NCBI RefSeq assembly: GCF_006265095.1
Contig: NZ_VCNK01000022.1
Location: forward strand, 62,001 to 126,000
DNA: 64,000 nt
DNA from: Phaeobacter sp. B1627
GTDB lineage: Bacteria; Pseudomonadota; Alphaproteobacteria; Rhodobacterales; Rhodobacteraceae
Reading direction: 5' to 3'
Shown here: positions 52,797-61,523 of the stretch, one piece after another
Layout of the letters: every line of letters begins with the position of its first letter
Numbering within the stretch: position 1 is the first letter of the stretch
Notes under the pieces: generated by a model
The model's input: the letters and a program-made list of their open reading frames with translations, nothing else
Told to the model about the DNA's origin: nothing
Database searches by the model: none
Translations under genes and position numbers: made by a program

Positions 52797-53294
52797 TTAC
52801 TCCGAGTCGGCGCCATGGCCCCTGTGGTCGGGTCCATCGCGGTGATGTTTCTTCTTCATCACGGCTTCGATGATTGCCTGCGCAGTATCGAACTCCGCCT
52901 TGGAGATCGACCCGTCGCCGTTGGTATCTGCCTTTTCCAGCAGCTTGTGTGGGCCGCGGCGCTGCGGCATTTCTTCGACGCTGAGCGCACCGTCGCCGTT
53001 CTTGTCGAAGCGTTCGATCATAGCTTCGGTCCGTTTGGCAATCCTTTCCTGCGCCTTGGCTGTCATTTCCTCAGCAGTCAACATCCCGTCGCCGTTGGCG
53101 TCGGCCTCGTCAAAGCGTTTCTGGCCCATGGCCGCGATCTCTGCCTGTGTCAAAGCGCCGTCACCATCCGCATCCAGTTGCTCAAACGTGGGCTTTTGAC
53201 GATCAGGGCCAAAGCCGGGCTTGGCCACCGCGATGGTCCCCGCCGCCGCAGTGGACAGGGACAGGAGAGTCGCAATCAGGATCTGTTTTTTCAT
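52797..53294 (-). CDS. periplasmic EF-hand calcium-binding protein
   Basis: This 165-residue exported protein has a signal peptide (cleavage near residue 24) and four EF-hand loops at about residues 41-52, 65-76, 97-108 and 123-134. Each follows DxDGDG or DxNGDG with the terminal Glu (for example DANGDGMLTAEE), so all should bind Ca2+. The C-terminus is His/Lys/Asp-rich. AAAGGA precedes the start, and a 7-1-7 palindrome lies in the leader. It heads the ECF sigma operon, with a 70-base gap. Confidence 0.93.
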   Translation of the reverse strand: MKKQILIATLLSLSTAAAGTIAVAKPGFGPDRQKPTFEQLDADGDGALTQAEIAAMGQKRFDEADANGDGMLTAEEMTAKAQERIAKRTEAMIERFDKNGDGALSVEEMPQRRGPHKLLEKADTNGDGSISKAEFDTAQAIIEAVMKKKHHRDGPDHRGHGADSE

Positions 53295-53320
53295 AACGTC
53301 GTTCCTTTAGTTCAGCCTCA

Positions 53321-53335
53321 GCAGCACTGTGCTGC
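53321..53335. promoter_or_regulatory. palindrome in the EF-hand gene leader
   Basis: GCAGCACTGTGCTGC has perfect 7-bp arms around one base, 27 bases upstream of the EF-hand gene start. It could be an operator or a small hairpin. Confidence 0.5.
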
Positions 53336-53560
53336 CCGATGTATGAGTAAAACGACCGCCACCGGGGTTTCCGTCGCGCCGACGGCATTTATTTTTCATC
53401 TCCCGAATGCAGCGCCCGATAACGGCACCCTGTTGGCCGGGGCGCGTCACCCGGTCACAGCGCATTCACCCTTTGGTTTGCATATTTCTCTAGAAAGGTT
53501 GAAATGGACCGTAGACTGCATGATCTGCGGTCGGGCCCAGCCAAAGCGACGGAGCATCAG

Positions 53561-54007
53561 ATGACCCAGACCCCAGGCCTCGTACAGCAGGATATGGCCC
53601 CAGGTGACCGCCCGACCAAGCCCGCCTTGTGGAGAGGCTGGCGTCGCCGCTGTCCCAATTGCGGCGAAGGCCATCTGCTGCACAGCTATCTGAAGGTGAA
53701 CGACCAGTGCACCGTCTGCGGGGAAACGTTTCACCACCACCGCGCCGATGACGGGCCGGCCTATCTGACCATTCTTGTCGTCGGGCACCTGATGGCCCCC
53801 CTCATGCACTATACCGCGTTTGAGTGGCGCCCCTCACCCTGGGTCATGGCCAGCGTGTTCTCGACCGGTTGCCTGGCGGCCTCGCTCTACCTGCTGCCGC
53901 GTCTGAAGGGGGCCGTTGTGGCCTATCAATGGGCCCGCCGGATGTACGGCTTTGAAACGGCCACCCCGGGATCCAAAGCCACAGCCGACGCCGGGACCAC
54001 TGAATGA
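53561..54007 (+). CDS. DUF983 family membrane protein
   Basis: This 148-residue protein has a zinc-ribbon-like pair (CPNCGEG at Cys31/Cys34, CTVCGE at Cys50/Cys53), then two membrane helices (about residues 67-90 and 97-120). That is the DUF983 layout found mainly in Alphaproteobacteria. The start at 53561 follows GGAG at 6 bases; 53504 lacks one. Function is unknown. It is followed 102 bases later by a NUDIX gene in the same direction. Confidence 0.9.
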   Translation: MTQTPGLVQQDMAPGDRPTKPALWRGWRRRCPNCGEGHLLHSYLKVNDQCTVCGETFHHHRADDGPAYLTILVVGHLMAPLMHYTAFEWRPSPWVMASVFSTGCLAASLYLLPRLKGAVVAYQWARRMYGFETATPGSKATADAGTTE

Positions 54008-54109
54008 CCGGAATTGCCCGTTCTCGGCTCTTTCCTTTCTGACCGAAAGACGTGACACTGCGATCCGGCCCGCCCGCGAGCAGGCCACTGCAGGCAGGAG
54101 GACACAGGC

Positions 54110-54838
54110 ATGACAGGCACAACCGGACCGGAGCAGAGCCGGGACAAGACAGCGATCCGCGATGCGGCCACCGTCATCGCCGTGCGTGACCGCGACAGTT
54201 GCGACCCCCGTGTTCTGATGGGCCAGCGCGGCGCTCAGGCCGCCTTCATGCCGAATAAATTTGTCTTTCCCGGTGGCGCGATGGATGCCGGTGATCTCGA
54301 TATCGCGTTGCACGCCGATATCGCGCAACCCTGCCGTGACCGCCTGAGGGCAGAGGGCGGCGACCGGATCTGGCAGGCGCTCTGCATCGCTGCGGTGCGC
54401 GAACTCTGGGAGGAGACCGGGCTTATTCTCGGCCGTCCGGGACATTGGCCCGGCACCGTGCCCGCCGACTGGCAGAGCTATGCCGCTGCCGGGCATGTGC
54501 CGGATGCCTCGGCCCTGACCTTCGTGTTTCGCGCCCTGACCCCTCCGGGCAGGCCACGCAGGTTCGATGCACGGTTCTTTCTTCTGGAGGCCGAGTCCCT
54601 TGTCGGCGATCTCGACGATTTTTCCCGCGCATCGGACGAGCTGTCCCATCTGCAATGGGTGCCCCTCAGCCAGGTCCGTCGCTTCGATTTGCCCTTCATC
54701 ACCGAAGTGGTCCTGGCCGAGGTGAGCGCAACCCTGCGGTCCGGGAAATCCCCGGAGAGCACACCGTTTTTCCGCAACGATGACGAGGAAAGCCTGTTCC
54801 TGCGCCTGCATGGCCGTCCCATGCCCCAGGCCGATTGA
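54110..54838 (+). CDS. NUDIX hydrolase
   Basis: This 242-residue protein carries a NUDIX box, AAVRELWEETGL (94-105). The preceding conserved Gly (FPGGAMDAGD, 53-62) is separated from it by an insert of about 35 residues, as in NUDT7/NUDT19-type CoA diphosphatases. Substrates are probably nucleoside- or CoA-linked diphosphates. AGGAGG precedes the ATG. It is probably co-transcribed with the DUF983 gene. Confidence 0.88.
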   Translation: MTGTTGPEQSRDKTAIRDAATVIAVRDRDSCDPRVLMGQRGAQAAFMPNKFVFPGGAMDAGDLDIALHADIAQPCRDRLRAEGGDRIWQALCIAAVRELWEETGLILGRPGHWPGTVPADWQSYAAAGHVPDASALTFVFRALTPPGRPRRFDARFFLLEAESLVGDLDDFSRASDELSHLQWVPLSQVRRFDLPFITEVVLAEVSATLRSGKSPESTPFFRNDDEESLFLRLHGRPMPQAD

Positions 54839-54881
54839 GAGCCGCAGACCGCCGCAGCCTGATTGCGCCAGACCGCCGCAA

Positions 54882-55784
54882 TCAGAGCGCAAGGATCAGG
54901 GCGAGGATCGACAGCACAAGAAGCCCCATGCCAAAGATCTCGCGCCGGGTGACGGTCTCCTTGAAAAACACCAGGGAGGCCAGCAGCGACAGCAGCAATT
55001 CGACCTGTCCCAGCGCCTTCACATAGGCTGCGTTCTGCAATGTGAAGGCGAGGAACCAACAAAACGAGCCGCCCATGCTGGTCAGCCCGACCCAGACCGC
55101 AACCCGCCGCGCCGCCCAGACCCGCCGGATCTCGGCCGGGTCTCTGACCGTCAGCCAAACCAGCATCATGACCGTCTGCAGACAGACCACCACCGCCAAT
55201 GTCACCGCCGCCCGCAGCACAGCATCGGGGACCTGCAATTCCAGCGAGGCCCCGCGATAGCTCACTGCAGAAAAGGCAAAGAGAACCCCGGACCCCAATC
55301 CCAGCAGCGGCGCGCGCCCGGTGAGTTGCTGCCAGAGGCCGGGCGCGGTGTCGGCGGACTTTGACAACACCAGAACGGCCCCCAGCCCAATTGCGATTGC
55401 CAGCCAGCCCAGCACCGACACCTCGTCGCCCAGAACCACCAGCCCGACGAGCGCCGTCTGGATGACTTCGGTTTTCTTGAAGGTGATGCCAACCGCGAAA
55501 TTGCGCGCCTTGAAGAGGGCCACCACACATATCGTAGCGAGGATCTGCGACAGGCCACCGACGGCTGCAAAGCCCCAGAACCCGGCCGACAAGGCGGGCA
55601 TCTCGGCCCCGGTTGTCCGGGCATAGGCCCAAAGCAGCAGCAGGATCAGCGGCGCGGAATAGATGAACCGTGAAAAGGTCGCCCCCGCCGGGCTCAGTGA
55701 TACGGAACTCAGTATTTTTTGCAGCATGAACCGCACGGTCTGGAATGTGGCGGCAGCGAAGGTGACAACAATCCAGAGCGGCAT
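54882..55784 (-). CDS. EamA/DMT superfamily transporter
   Basis: This 300-residue inner-membrane protein has about ten helices in two EamA repeats; the second ends with the helices LGQVELLLSLLASLVFF and FGMGLLVLSILALILAL. The Glu/Lys-containing FFKETVTRREIFG loop between them is typical. The substrate is unknown; relatives export amino acids or other small metabolites. GAGG lies 7 bases before the start. Confidence 0.85.
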   Translation of the reverse strand: MPLWIVVTFAAATFQTVRFMLQKILSSVSLSPAGATFSRFIYSAPLILLLLWAYARTTGAEMPALSAGFWGFAAVGGLSQILATICVVALFKARNFAVGITFKKTEVIQTALVGLVVLGDEVSVLGWLAIAIGLGAVLVLSKSADTAPGLWQQLTGRAPLLGLGSGVLFAFSAVSYRGASLELQVPDAVLRAAVTLAVVVCLQTVMMLVWLTVRDPAEIRRVWAARRVAVWVGLTSMGGSFCWFLAFTLQNAAYVKALGQVELLLSLLASLVFFKETVTRREIFGMGLLVLSILALILAL

Positions 55785-55826
55785 GGGATGGCCTCAGGGC
55801 ATACTATTGCATACCGCATATATGAC

Positions 55827-56834
55827 CTATTCCGCCGGAGGCTTCCAGAGCGGATGTGGCACCGGGTCCTTTGCCCTCAGGAAATACCGGCGGAACACGC
55901 TGGCGTAGCTCTTCAGCACATAGCCGTCGTTGCTCGCCTGAAACGCGCGCCGGTGTCGGTCATACAGGGCCGGCAACCGGTGCCACGGCACTCCGGGATA
56001 GAGATGATGAACCACATGCAGATTGTTGTTCAAAAAGAGAAACCCCAGAGTGCTGCCAAGCAGGCCACGGCTCTCGACGATGGCGGTTCGGCCGTGTTTG
56101 TCCAGATGGGCGCGATGCTCCAGATAGGTGCGGATCTTCAGGATCGCCAGACCAAGATAGGCCGCGGCACCATAGGCCCAGATCGGCATGGCGGAGAGGG
56201 ACACAAGCCCCAGCACTGTCGCCGCACCGACCGCATGCAGGATCCAGTCGCGCAGAACGCCGGTCTCGCCTTGCCGGATCAGCGCCCAGTCTGTCTGCAT
56301 GAAACCGATCTGCCCGACCAGCGGCCCCACCACCATCCGCCCCAGCAACGTGTTGTTGATCCGCAGCACCCCCCGGTGCCAGACCGGCAGCCGCATCCAG
56401 ACCTGCGGGTCATGAAAATTGCTCTCGGGATCGTCATAGGGATCCGTCAGGTTTTCGTCCTGATGGTGCTGCAAATGGGTGTCGCGAAAACGCCCGTAGG
56501 GCACACACAGGTTCAGCGGCAGAAACACCAGCGCTTCATTCACCGCTCTGCGGTTGAACGGATGGCCGTGCAGAACCTCGTGGCTCAGGGATGAATGCAA
56601 AACCACCATCAGCGCCGCGACACAGACCGCAAGCAGCAGCGAGACCTGAGGCAGGGTGAAAATCGCGCCCCCCCAGATCAGATAGCAGCCCAGGATGAGG
56701 GCGAACGTGCCCCATTCGCTCCGCTCCGGAAGCGCAGAACGGGCGTCGGCCTCCACGCGCTCGATCTCTGGAAGCGGCGCAGCGGCGGCAGTCTGCGCGG
56801 ATGCGAGCCGCTCTTCTTCGGTCAGATCACGCAT
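55827..56834 (-). CDS. fatty acid desaturase
   Basis: This 335-residue membrane di-iron enzyme has the three histidine boxes HEVLHGH (85-91), HLQHH (120-124) and HVVHH (273-277), with four or so membrane helices between them. It introduces double bonds into acyl chains or hydroxylates a lipid; the exact substrate is not clear. It overlaps the DUF2061 gene by 8 bases and is transcribed divergently from an XRE regulator, suggesting membrane-lipid control. Confidence 0.9.
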   Translation of the reverse strand: MRDLTEEERLASAQTAAAAPLPEIERVEADARSALPERSEWGTFALILGCYLIWGGAIFTLPQVSLLLAVCVAALMVVLHSSLSHEVLHGHPFNRRAVNEALVFLPLNLCVPYGRFRDTHLQHHQDENLTDPYDDPESNFHDPQVWMRLPVWHRGVLRINNTLLGRMVVGPLVGQIGFMQTDWALIRQGETGVLRDWILHAVGAATVLGLVSLSAMPIWAYGAAAYLGLAILKIRTYLEHRAHLDKHGRTAIVESRGLLGSTLGFLFLNNNLHVVHHLYPGVPWHRLPALYDRHRRAFQASNDGYVLKSYASVFRRYFLRAKDPVPHPLWKPPAE

Positions 56835-57045
56835 GCTGGGACACGCTGCTCCGGCCCCAGGCGATCTGCGCCCAGATCCGCTCGTACATTACATAGGTGA
56901 CGAACCCGATCGCGGCATTGATCAGCGCCATCGCGCCGCCGACGCTGGCCGACCCGGTCGCGACAAAGCCCACGGCGGTCATCACCGTCAGGCCTATCAC
57001 ATTCCACACCACCGCCTTCACGAGGGAGCGTCCACGCGTTTCCAT
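56827..57045 (-). CDS. DUF2061 family membrane protein
   Basis: This 72-residue protein has two membrane helices (about 10-30 and 36-58) and starts METRGRSLVKAVVWNVIGL, the DUF2061 pattern. GGAGGTGAT lies directly before its ATG. It overlaps the desaturase start and is probably co-translated with it. Role unknown. Confidence 0.88.
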   Translation of the reverse strand: METRGRSLVKAVVWNVIGLTVMTAVGFVATGSASVGGAMALINAAIGFVTYVMYERIWAQIAWGRSSVSQHA

Positions 57046-57130
57046 ATCACCTCCGATGTTTTGAACTGCCTTCAGACTAGGTCACCGGCGATCTGTGCAG
57101 AATTCTGTATGTGATTAACAAAATCCAACG

Positions 57131-57171
57131 TTTGTGATATTTATCGACACATGATGGAAAATATCGACAAA
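57131..57171. promoter_or_regulatory. inverted repeat over the XRE regulator start codon
   Basis: TTTGTGATATTT (57131-57142) is the near-complement of AAATATCGACAAA (57159-57171), with one indel; a direct repeat of ATCGACA is also present. The site covers the regulator's ATG (57151), as in autorepression. Confidence 0.55.
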
Positions 57172-58020
57172 CGCCTGCGTGCCTCGCAGTTTCGCGAGCG
57201 ACTGAACCGGGCTCTGCGCGACAGTGGCCTGAGCCAGAGTGCATTGGCCCGGGCCACCGGCGTTGACCGCTCGACCATTTCGCAGCTCCTGACGGATGAC
57301 GGGGCGCGATTGCCTAATGCCCATGTGGTCGGGGCCTGTGCATCGGCACTTGGGGTATCGGCAGATTGGTTGCTCAGCCTGTCGGACCGACCGGAAAGTG
57401 CAGCCGAGCTGCTGGCCTCGTCGGTCTCAATGTCAGAAGCGCCACGGGCCCTGGTCGATGCCCGTATCTACGAGTGGCATCAAGAGGCTGCCGGATACAA
57501 GATCCGCCATGTTCCGACCACCCTGCCCGATATGCTCAAGACGCGGGCCGTTCTGGAATGGGAATACGCGCCGCATCTGGGCCGGACCGCGCATCAGGCC
57601 ATTGGCGCGTCAGAAGACCGTCTGGCATGGATGCGGACATCCGGGTCCGACTATGAAATTGCCCTGCCGATCTACGAGGTCGACAGCTTTGCCAAAGGCG
57701 TCGGATATTACGAAGGGCTCCCCGTGGAGCTGCGCATCGAACAATTGGATCATCTGGAGCGATTGACCACGCAGCTCTACCCGAGGCTGCGGATCTATCT
57801 CTATGATGCCAAGCGGCTGTATTCCTCTCCACTCACGATCTTCGGTCCGCTGTTTTGCGTGTTTTACGCCGGCAGCCACTATATGGCCTTTCGGGATCGC
57901 GAGCGGGTGGAAACCTTTACCGGCCATTTCGACAGGCTGGTGCGCGAGGCAGACATCACCGCCCGCCAGTTGCCGCGCCGGGTCAGGGCTCTGCGGGCTC
58001 AGCTCAGCCAGCCCAGGTGA
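57151..58020 (+). CDS. XRE family transcriptional regulator with C-terminal sensor region
   Basis: This 289-residue protein has an HTH near residues 14-70 (FRERLNRALRDSGLSQSALARATGVDRSTISQLL). A 200-residue C-terminal domain of unrecognised type follows (YEWHQEAAGYKIRHVPTTLPDML, RIYLYDAKRLYSSPLTIFG), possibly a ligand-binding region as in other long XRE regulators. ATG 57151 lacks a Shine-Dalgarno and overlaps an inverted repeat. It diverges from the DUF2061-desaturase pair and probably controls it. Confidence 0.85.
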   Translation: MMENIDKRLRASQFRERLNRALRDSGLSQSALARATGVDRSTISQLLTDDGARLPNAHVVGACASALGVSADWLLSLSDRPESAAELLASSVSMSEAPRALVDARIYEWHQEAAGYKIRHVPTTLPDMLKTRAVLEWEYAPHLGRTAHQAIGASEDRLAWMRTSGSDYEIALPIYEVDSFAKGVGYYEGLPVELRIEQLDHLERLTTQLYPRLRIYLYDAKRLYSSPLTIFGPLFCVFYAGSHYMAFRDRERVETFTGHFDRLVREADITARQLPRRVRALRAQLSQPR

Positions 58021-58094
58021 TCGACCACCCCAGGTGATCGCCTCGCCGAAGTGCCCCGCAAGGGGATGCGCCCGCAGTCCGCTCCGGTTCGGGA

Positions 58095-58850
58095 TCAGAC
58101 CTTTGGGTCCGGGTTTTCGGTATGGCCATCCACGGCAATCACCTGGCCGGACACCCGGCGCGCGGCGTCAGATCCCAGAAAGACGGCCATATTGGCAACA
58201 TCCTCTGCCGTGACCCAGGTTCGCATCGAGGTGCCCGCCGCATAGCCCGTGTAGACCGCGTCCCTGCTCATCCCCTTCAACGCAGCCTCGCGGTCCAGAA
58301 CGCCCTCCATCCGGGGGCCTTCGACCGCGCCGGGGCAGATGGCGTTGGCCCGGATGCCAAAGGGGCCGAGCTCCATCGCCAGCGTTTTCATCAGGCCGAT
58401 GACTGCCCATTTTGCCGCCGCATATGGCGCGCGGTTGGGATAGCCGTAGATCCCGGCCGTCGAAGAGGTCAAAACGAGGCTCCCCTGCCCCGCCAGCTTC
58501 ATCAGGGGGGCGGCGTATTTCGCGGCCAGAAACGCCCCTTCCAGGTTGACGCTGACGCAGGCACGCCAATCCGCCAGCGCCACATCCTCGACCGGTGCCG
58601 TCGGCCCGGCAACACCGGCATTGGCGCAGAGCACGTCCAGCCCTCCGGCTGCCCCGACTTCGGCAAAGAGCGCGGCGACAGCAGGCTCATCCGCAGCATC
58701 GACCTGCCGCGCCTGCCACCCGTCTGGCACATCCGCCAGCGCGGCGGCATTGACATCCGTCACCCAGACCTCGGCGCCGGTGGCCGCAAAGCCCTCGGCC
58801 ATGGCGCGCCCGATCCCGGAGGCCCCTGCTGTGATCAGAACGCGGCTCAC
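58095..58850 (-). CDS. short-chain dehydrogenase/reductase in the carnitine operon
   Basis: This 251-residue SDR has the cofactor motif TAGASGIGRAMA (7-18), NAG (CANAGVAG) and the catalytic Tyr-x3-Lys (YAAAKWAV) with Ser in LTSSTAGIYG. The start is GTG 58850, overlapping the carnitine dehydrogenase stop by four bases (GTGA). A role in side steps of carnitine or betaine metabolism is likely from context only; its exact substrate is not known. Confidence 0.88.
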   Translation of the reverse strand: MSRVLITAGASGIGRAMAEGFAATGAEVWVTDVNAAALADVPDGWQARQVDAADEPAVAALFAEVGAAGGLDVLCANAGVAGPTAPVEDVALADWRACVSVNLEGAFLAAKYAAPLMKLAGQGSLVLTSSTAGIYGYPNRAPYAAAKWAVIGLMKTLAMELGPFGIRANAICPGAVEGPRMEGVLDREAALKGMSRDAVYTGYAAGTSMRTWVTAEDVANMAVFLGSDAARRVSGQVIAVDGHTENPDPKV

Positions 58851-60319
58851 CGGGGAGCACCGATGGCGCGACCCAGCCCCTCAGGTGCAGGCAGCGCCGC
58901 ATGGGCTGTGGCCAGCCTGACCAGATTGGCCTCGATATGCGCCGCAGGCGGAGCCGAGCGGCGGGTCTTCAGATCCACATGCAGCAACATATGTTCGCCG
59001 GTGGCCAGCAGCCGGTCGCCCTCATACATCTCATGCCACAGATGCATTTTCTTGCCCTGCCCCAGGATGACCCGCGTCCTGACCTGAATGGGGTGGCCCG
59101 CGTGCACCTCATCAAGGTGGCGGATATGCGTCTCGGCGGTAAAATAGCTGCCGCCGGAGGCAATATACTCCGCATCACAGCCGATGATCTCCATCAGCCG
59201 GTCGGTCGATTGCGCAAAGGCATCCAGATAGCGGCTCTCGGTCATATGGCCGTTGTAGTCGGTCCAGTCCAGCGGCACCACGCGGGCCTGCGTCAGTAGC
59301 GGCTGGCTGATGTCGGCGACCTCCTCCATGCTGCGGGCCAGACCGGCCTCGCCCATGCGCGACATGTCATGGTCGTTCTGCAAGGCCCCCGCGCCCCAGT
59401 CATTCGCCGACAGCGCTCGCATCATCCCCACCAGATTGTCGTCCCGGATCCGCTCCAGTTCGCGGATCGAGTGGTGGCCGGACTGCGCATCGGATTGGCC
59501 TGCGATCAGATCGACCAGCTCATCGTTGTATTCCGGCACATCCATCAGCTTGGTCCAGGGCCAGCTGAGACAGGGGCCGAACTGGGCGAGGAAATGTTTC
59601 ATCCCCGCTTCGCCGCCCGCAACCCGGTAGGTCTCAAACAGCCCCATCTGCGCCCAGCGGATGCCGAAGCCATAGCGGATGGCATTGTCGATTTCCTCGG
59701 TGGTGGCGATGCCGTCCTTGACCAGCCACAGAGCCTCGCGCCAGACCGCCTCAAGGAAACGATCCGCTACATGAGCGTCGATTTCCTTTTTCAGATGCAG
59801 GGGATACATGCCGACCGAGGTGATGATCTCCTTCGCCGTGTCGATCACCTCGGGCGGGTTGGCAGCGGTGGTGACCAGTTCGACCAGCGGCATCAGGTAG
59901 ACCGGGTTGAACGGGTGCGCCACCACGATCTGCGCGGCATTTTCAAACCCCTCCTGCAGCTGCGAGGGTTTGTAGCCCGAGGTCGAGGATCCGATGACCG
60001 CATCCGTCGGCGCCTGCGCCTGCAGCTCGGCGTAGATCTTCTGTTTCAGATCCAGCCGCTCCGGCACGCTTTCCTGAATCCAGGATGTCCCCGCGACCGC
60101 CTCGGCAACGGTGGCGTGAAACGTCAGCGCGCCCTCAGCGGGCAGCGCCACATTGCCAAGCCCCGGCAGGGATCGACGCGCATTGTCGAGCACTTCGCCG
60201 ATCTTGCGTTCAGCCTGCGGGTCCGGGTCAAACACCCGCACATCCCACCCGTTCAGCAGGAACCGCGCAGCCCAGCCGCCGCCGATCACACCGCCGCCAA
60301 TGATTGCCGCTGTCTTCAT
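58847..60319 (-). CDS. L-carnitine dehydrogenase fused to a thioesterase domain
   Basis: This 490-residue protein combines two activities. Residues 1-320 form a 3-hydroxyacyl-CoA-dehydrogenase-like carnitine dehydrogenase (AIIGGGVIGGGWAARF, VVAHPFNPVYLMPLVELV), which oxidises L-carnitine to 3-dehydrocarnitine. Residues about 340-480 are a hotdog thioesterase (VPLDWTDYNGHMTESRYLDAF), probably acting on betainyl-CoA. The fusion is known from Rhizobiales and Rhodobacterales. AAGGATAGGGT precedes the start. It follows the BKACE gene after a 152-base gap holding two 15-bp direct repeats. Confidence 0.93.
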   Translation of the reverse strand: MKTAAIIGGGVIGGGWAARFLLNGWDVRVFDPDPQAERKIGEVLDNARRSLPGLGNVALPAEGALTFHATVAEAVAGTSWIQESVPERLDLKQKIYAELQAQAPTDAVIGSSTSGYKPSQLQEGFENAAQIVVAHPFNPVYLMPLVELVTTAANPPEVIDTAKEIITSVGMYPLHLKKEIDAHVADRFLEAVWREALWLVKDGIATTEEIDNAIRYGFGIRWAQMGLFETYRVAGGEAGMKHFLAQFGPCLSWPWTKLMDVPEYNDELVDLIAGQSDAQSGHHSIRELERIRDDNLVGMMRALSANDWGAGALQNDHDMSRMGEAGLARSMEEVADISQPLLTQARVVPLDWTDYNGHMTESRYLDAFAQSTDRLMEIIGCDAEYIASGGSYFTAETHIRHLDEVHAGHPIQVRTRVILGQGKKMHLWHEMYEGDRLLATGEHMLLHVDLKTRRSAPPAAHIEANLVRLATAHAALPAPEGLGRAIGAPR

Positions 60320-60374
60320 ACCCTATCCTTCCAAATCCCGGGGCCATAGGAACTTGCCCCTGTCAACGTCGACT

Positions 60375-60411
60375 CAACGCCCTGTCATGCCGCTGCCAAC
60401 GCCCTGTCATG
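60375..60411. repeat. 15-bp direct repeats between BKACE and carnitine dehydrogenase genes
   Basis: CAACGCCCTGTCATG occurs at 60375-60389 and 60397-60411, 22 bases apart (two helical turns). It may be a regulator site or a short duplication. Confidence 0.5.
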
Positions 60412-60432
60412 TCACTGTCCATGCAGAGGCCC

Positions 60433-60455
60433 CGGCGGGGGTCCTGCCCCCGCTG
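60433..60455 (-). other. GC-rich hairpin between BKACE and carnitine dehydrogenase genes
   Basis: GCGGGGG (60435-60441) pairs with CCCCCGC (60447-60453) around a 5-base loop. No T-tail follows. It may limit read-through or processing within the operon. Confidence 0.4.
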
Positions 60456-60471
60456 CGCTGCCGGACACCCC

Positions 60472-61389
60472 TCACTTTGCCAATGGCGCCTGTTTCGTCA
60501 GACCCAGCTTCTCGCGCACTTCTGCCGGGGTGATGACCCGGGCGCCGAGGTTTTCGATGATCGATCCCGCGCGTTCGACGAGTTGCCAGTTTTCCGCCAG
60601 CACGCCCTTGTCCAGGTAGAGGTTGTCCTCCAGCCCGACCCGCACATTGCCGCCCGCCAACACCGAGGCCGCCACATAGGCCATCTGATTGCGCCCCAGT
60701 CCAAAGGCTGAGAAGCACCAGTCGTCCGGCACATTGTTGACCATCGCCATGAAGGTATTGAGGTCATCCGGCGCGCCCCATGGCACGCCCATGCACAGCT
60801 GCACCAACGCCGGGCTGTCGAGGATGCCGTCTTTGACCAGCTGTTTGGCATACCAGAGGTGGCCAGTGTCAAAGGCTTCGATTTCCGGCTTCACACCCAG
60901 CGCGGTCATCATCCTGCCCATCGCCTGCAACATGCCGGGCGTGTTGGTCATGACGTAGTCGGCCTCGGCAAAGTTCATGGTGCCGCAATCCAGCGTGCAG
61001 ATCTCGGGCAGGCATTCGGCCACATGGGCAACGCGTTCCGTGGCGCCGATCATGTCGGTGCCGGCCGCGTTCACCGGCAGCGGGTTTTCGACGCCGCCAA
61101 AGATGATATCGCCGCCCATGCCTGCGGTCAGGTTCAGCACCACATCGGTGTCGCTGTCCCGGACCCGCTCGGTCACTTCGCGGTAGAGGGCGAGGTCGCG
61201 GGACGGCGCGCCGGTGTCGGGGTCGCGCACGTGGCAGTGCACCACAGCCGCTCCGGCCTTGGCCGCGGCAATGGCGCTGTCGGCGATCTCCCTGGGTGAG
61301 CGAGGCACGTGCGGGCTGCGGTCCTGCGTGCTCCCGGAGCCGGTCACGGCACAGGTGATAAAGACCTCGCGGTTCATGGAAAGCGGCAT
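60472..61389 (-). CDS. BKACE family 3-keto acid cleavage enzyme (dehydrocarnitine cleavage)
   Basis: This 305-residue protein belongs to the beta-keto acid cleavage enzyme family (DUF849). It has the zinc-site VHCHVRDP (His51, His53) and LNLTAGMGG, with [12 protein letters not shown] in the substrate-CoA region. In carnitine catabolism it reacts 3-dehydrocarnitine with acetyl-CoA to give betainyl-CoA and acetoacetate. It is the first gene of the operon, facing the divergent regulator. Confidence 0.93.
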   Translation of the reverse strand: MPLSMNREVFITCAVTGSGSTQDRSPHVPRSPREIADSAIAAAKAGAAVVHCHVRDPDTGAPSRDLALYREVTERVRDSDTDVVLNLTAGMGGDIIFGGVENPLPVNAAGTDMIGATERVAHVAECLPEICTLDCGTMNFAEADYVMTNTPGMLQAMGRMMTALGVKPEIEAFDTGHLWYAKQLVKDGILDSPALVQLCMGVPWGAPDDLNTFMAMVNNVPDDWCFSAFGLGRNQMAYVAASVLAGGNVRVGLEDNLYLDKGVLAENWQLVERAGSIIENLGARVITPAEVREKLGLTKQAPLAK

Positions 61390-61523
61390 TTTTATTTTTC
61401 CCTCTGATGTACAGGGTTGTGCCTCGGGTTATCCCCAGGCTTCTCCCCGGATTCCAATTTGCGCTGCCAGCAACCTTGGCCCAGCCTTGCGGACAAGAGT
61501 TTACCTCAGGCGAATCGAAGTTG
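61390..61523. promoter_or_regulatory. divergent promoter region of the carnitine cluster
   Basis: These 134 bases separate the BKACE gene from its divergent regulator and must hold both promoters. No clear palindrome was seen. Confidence 0.5.
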
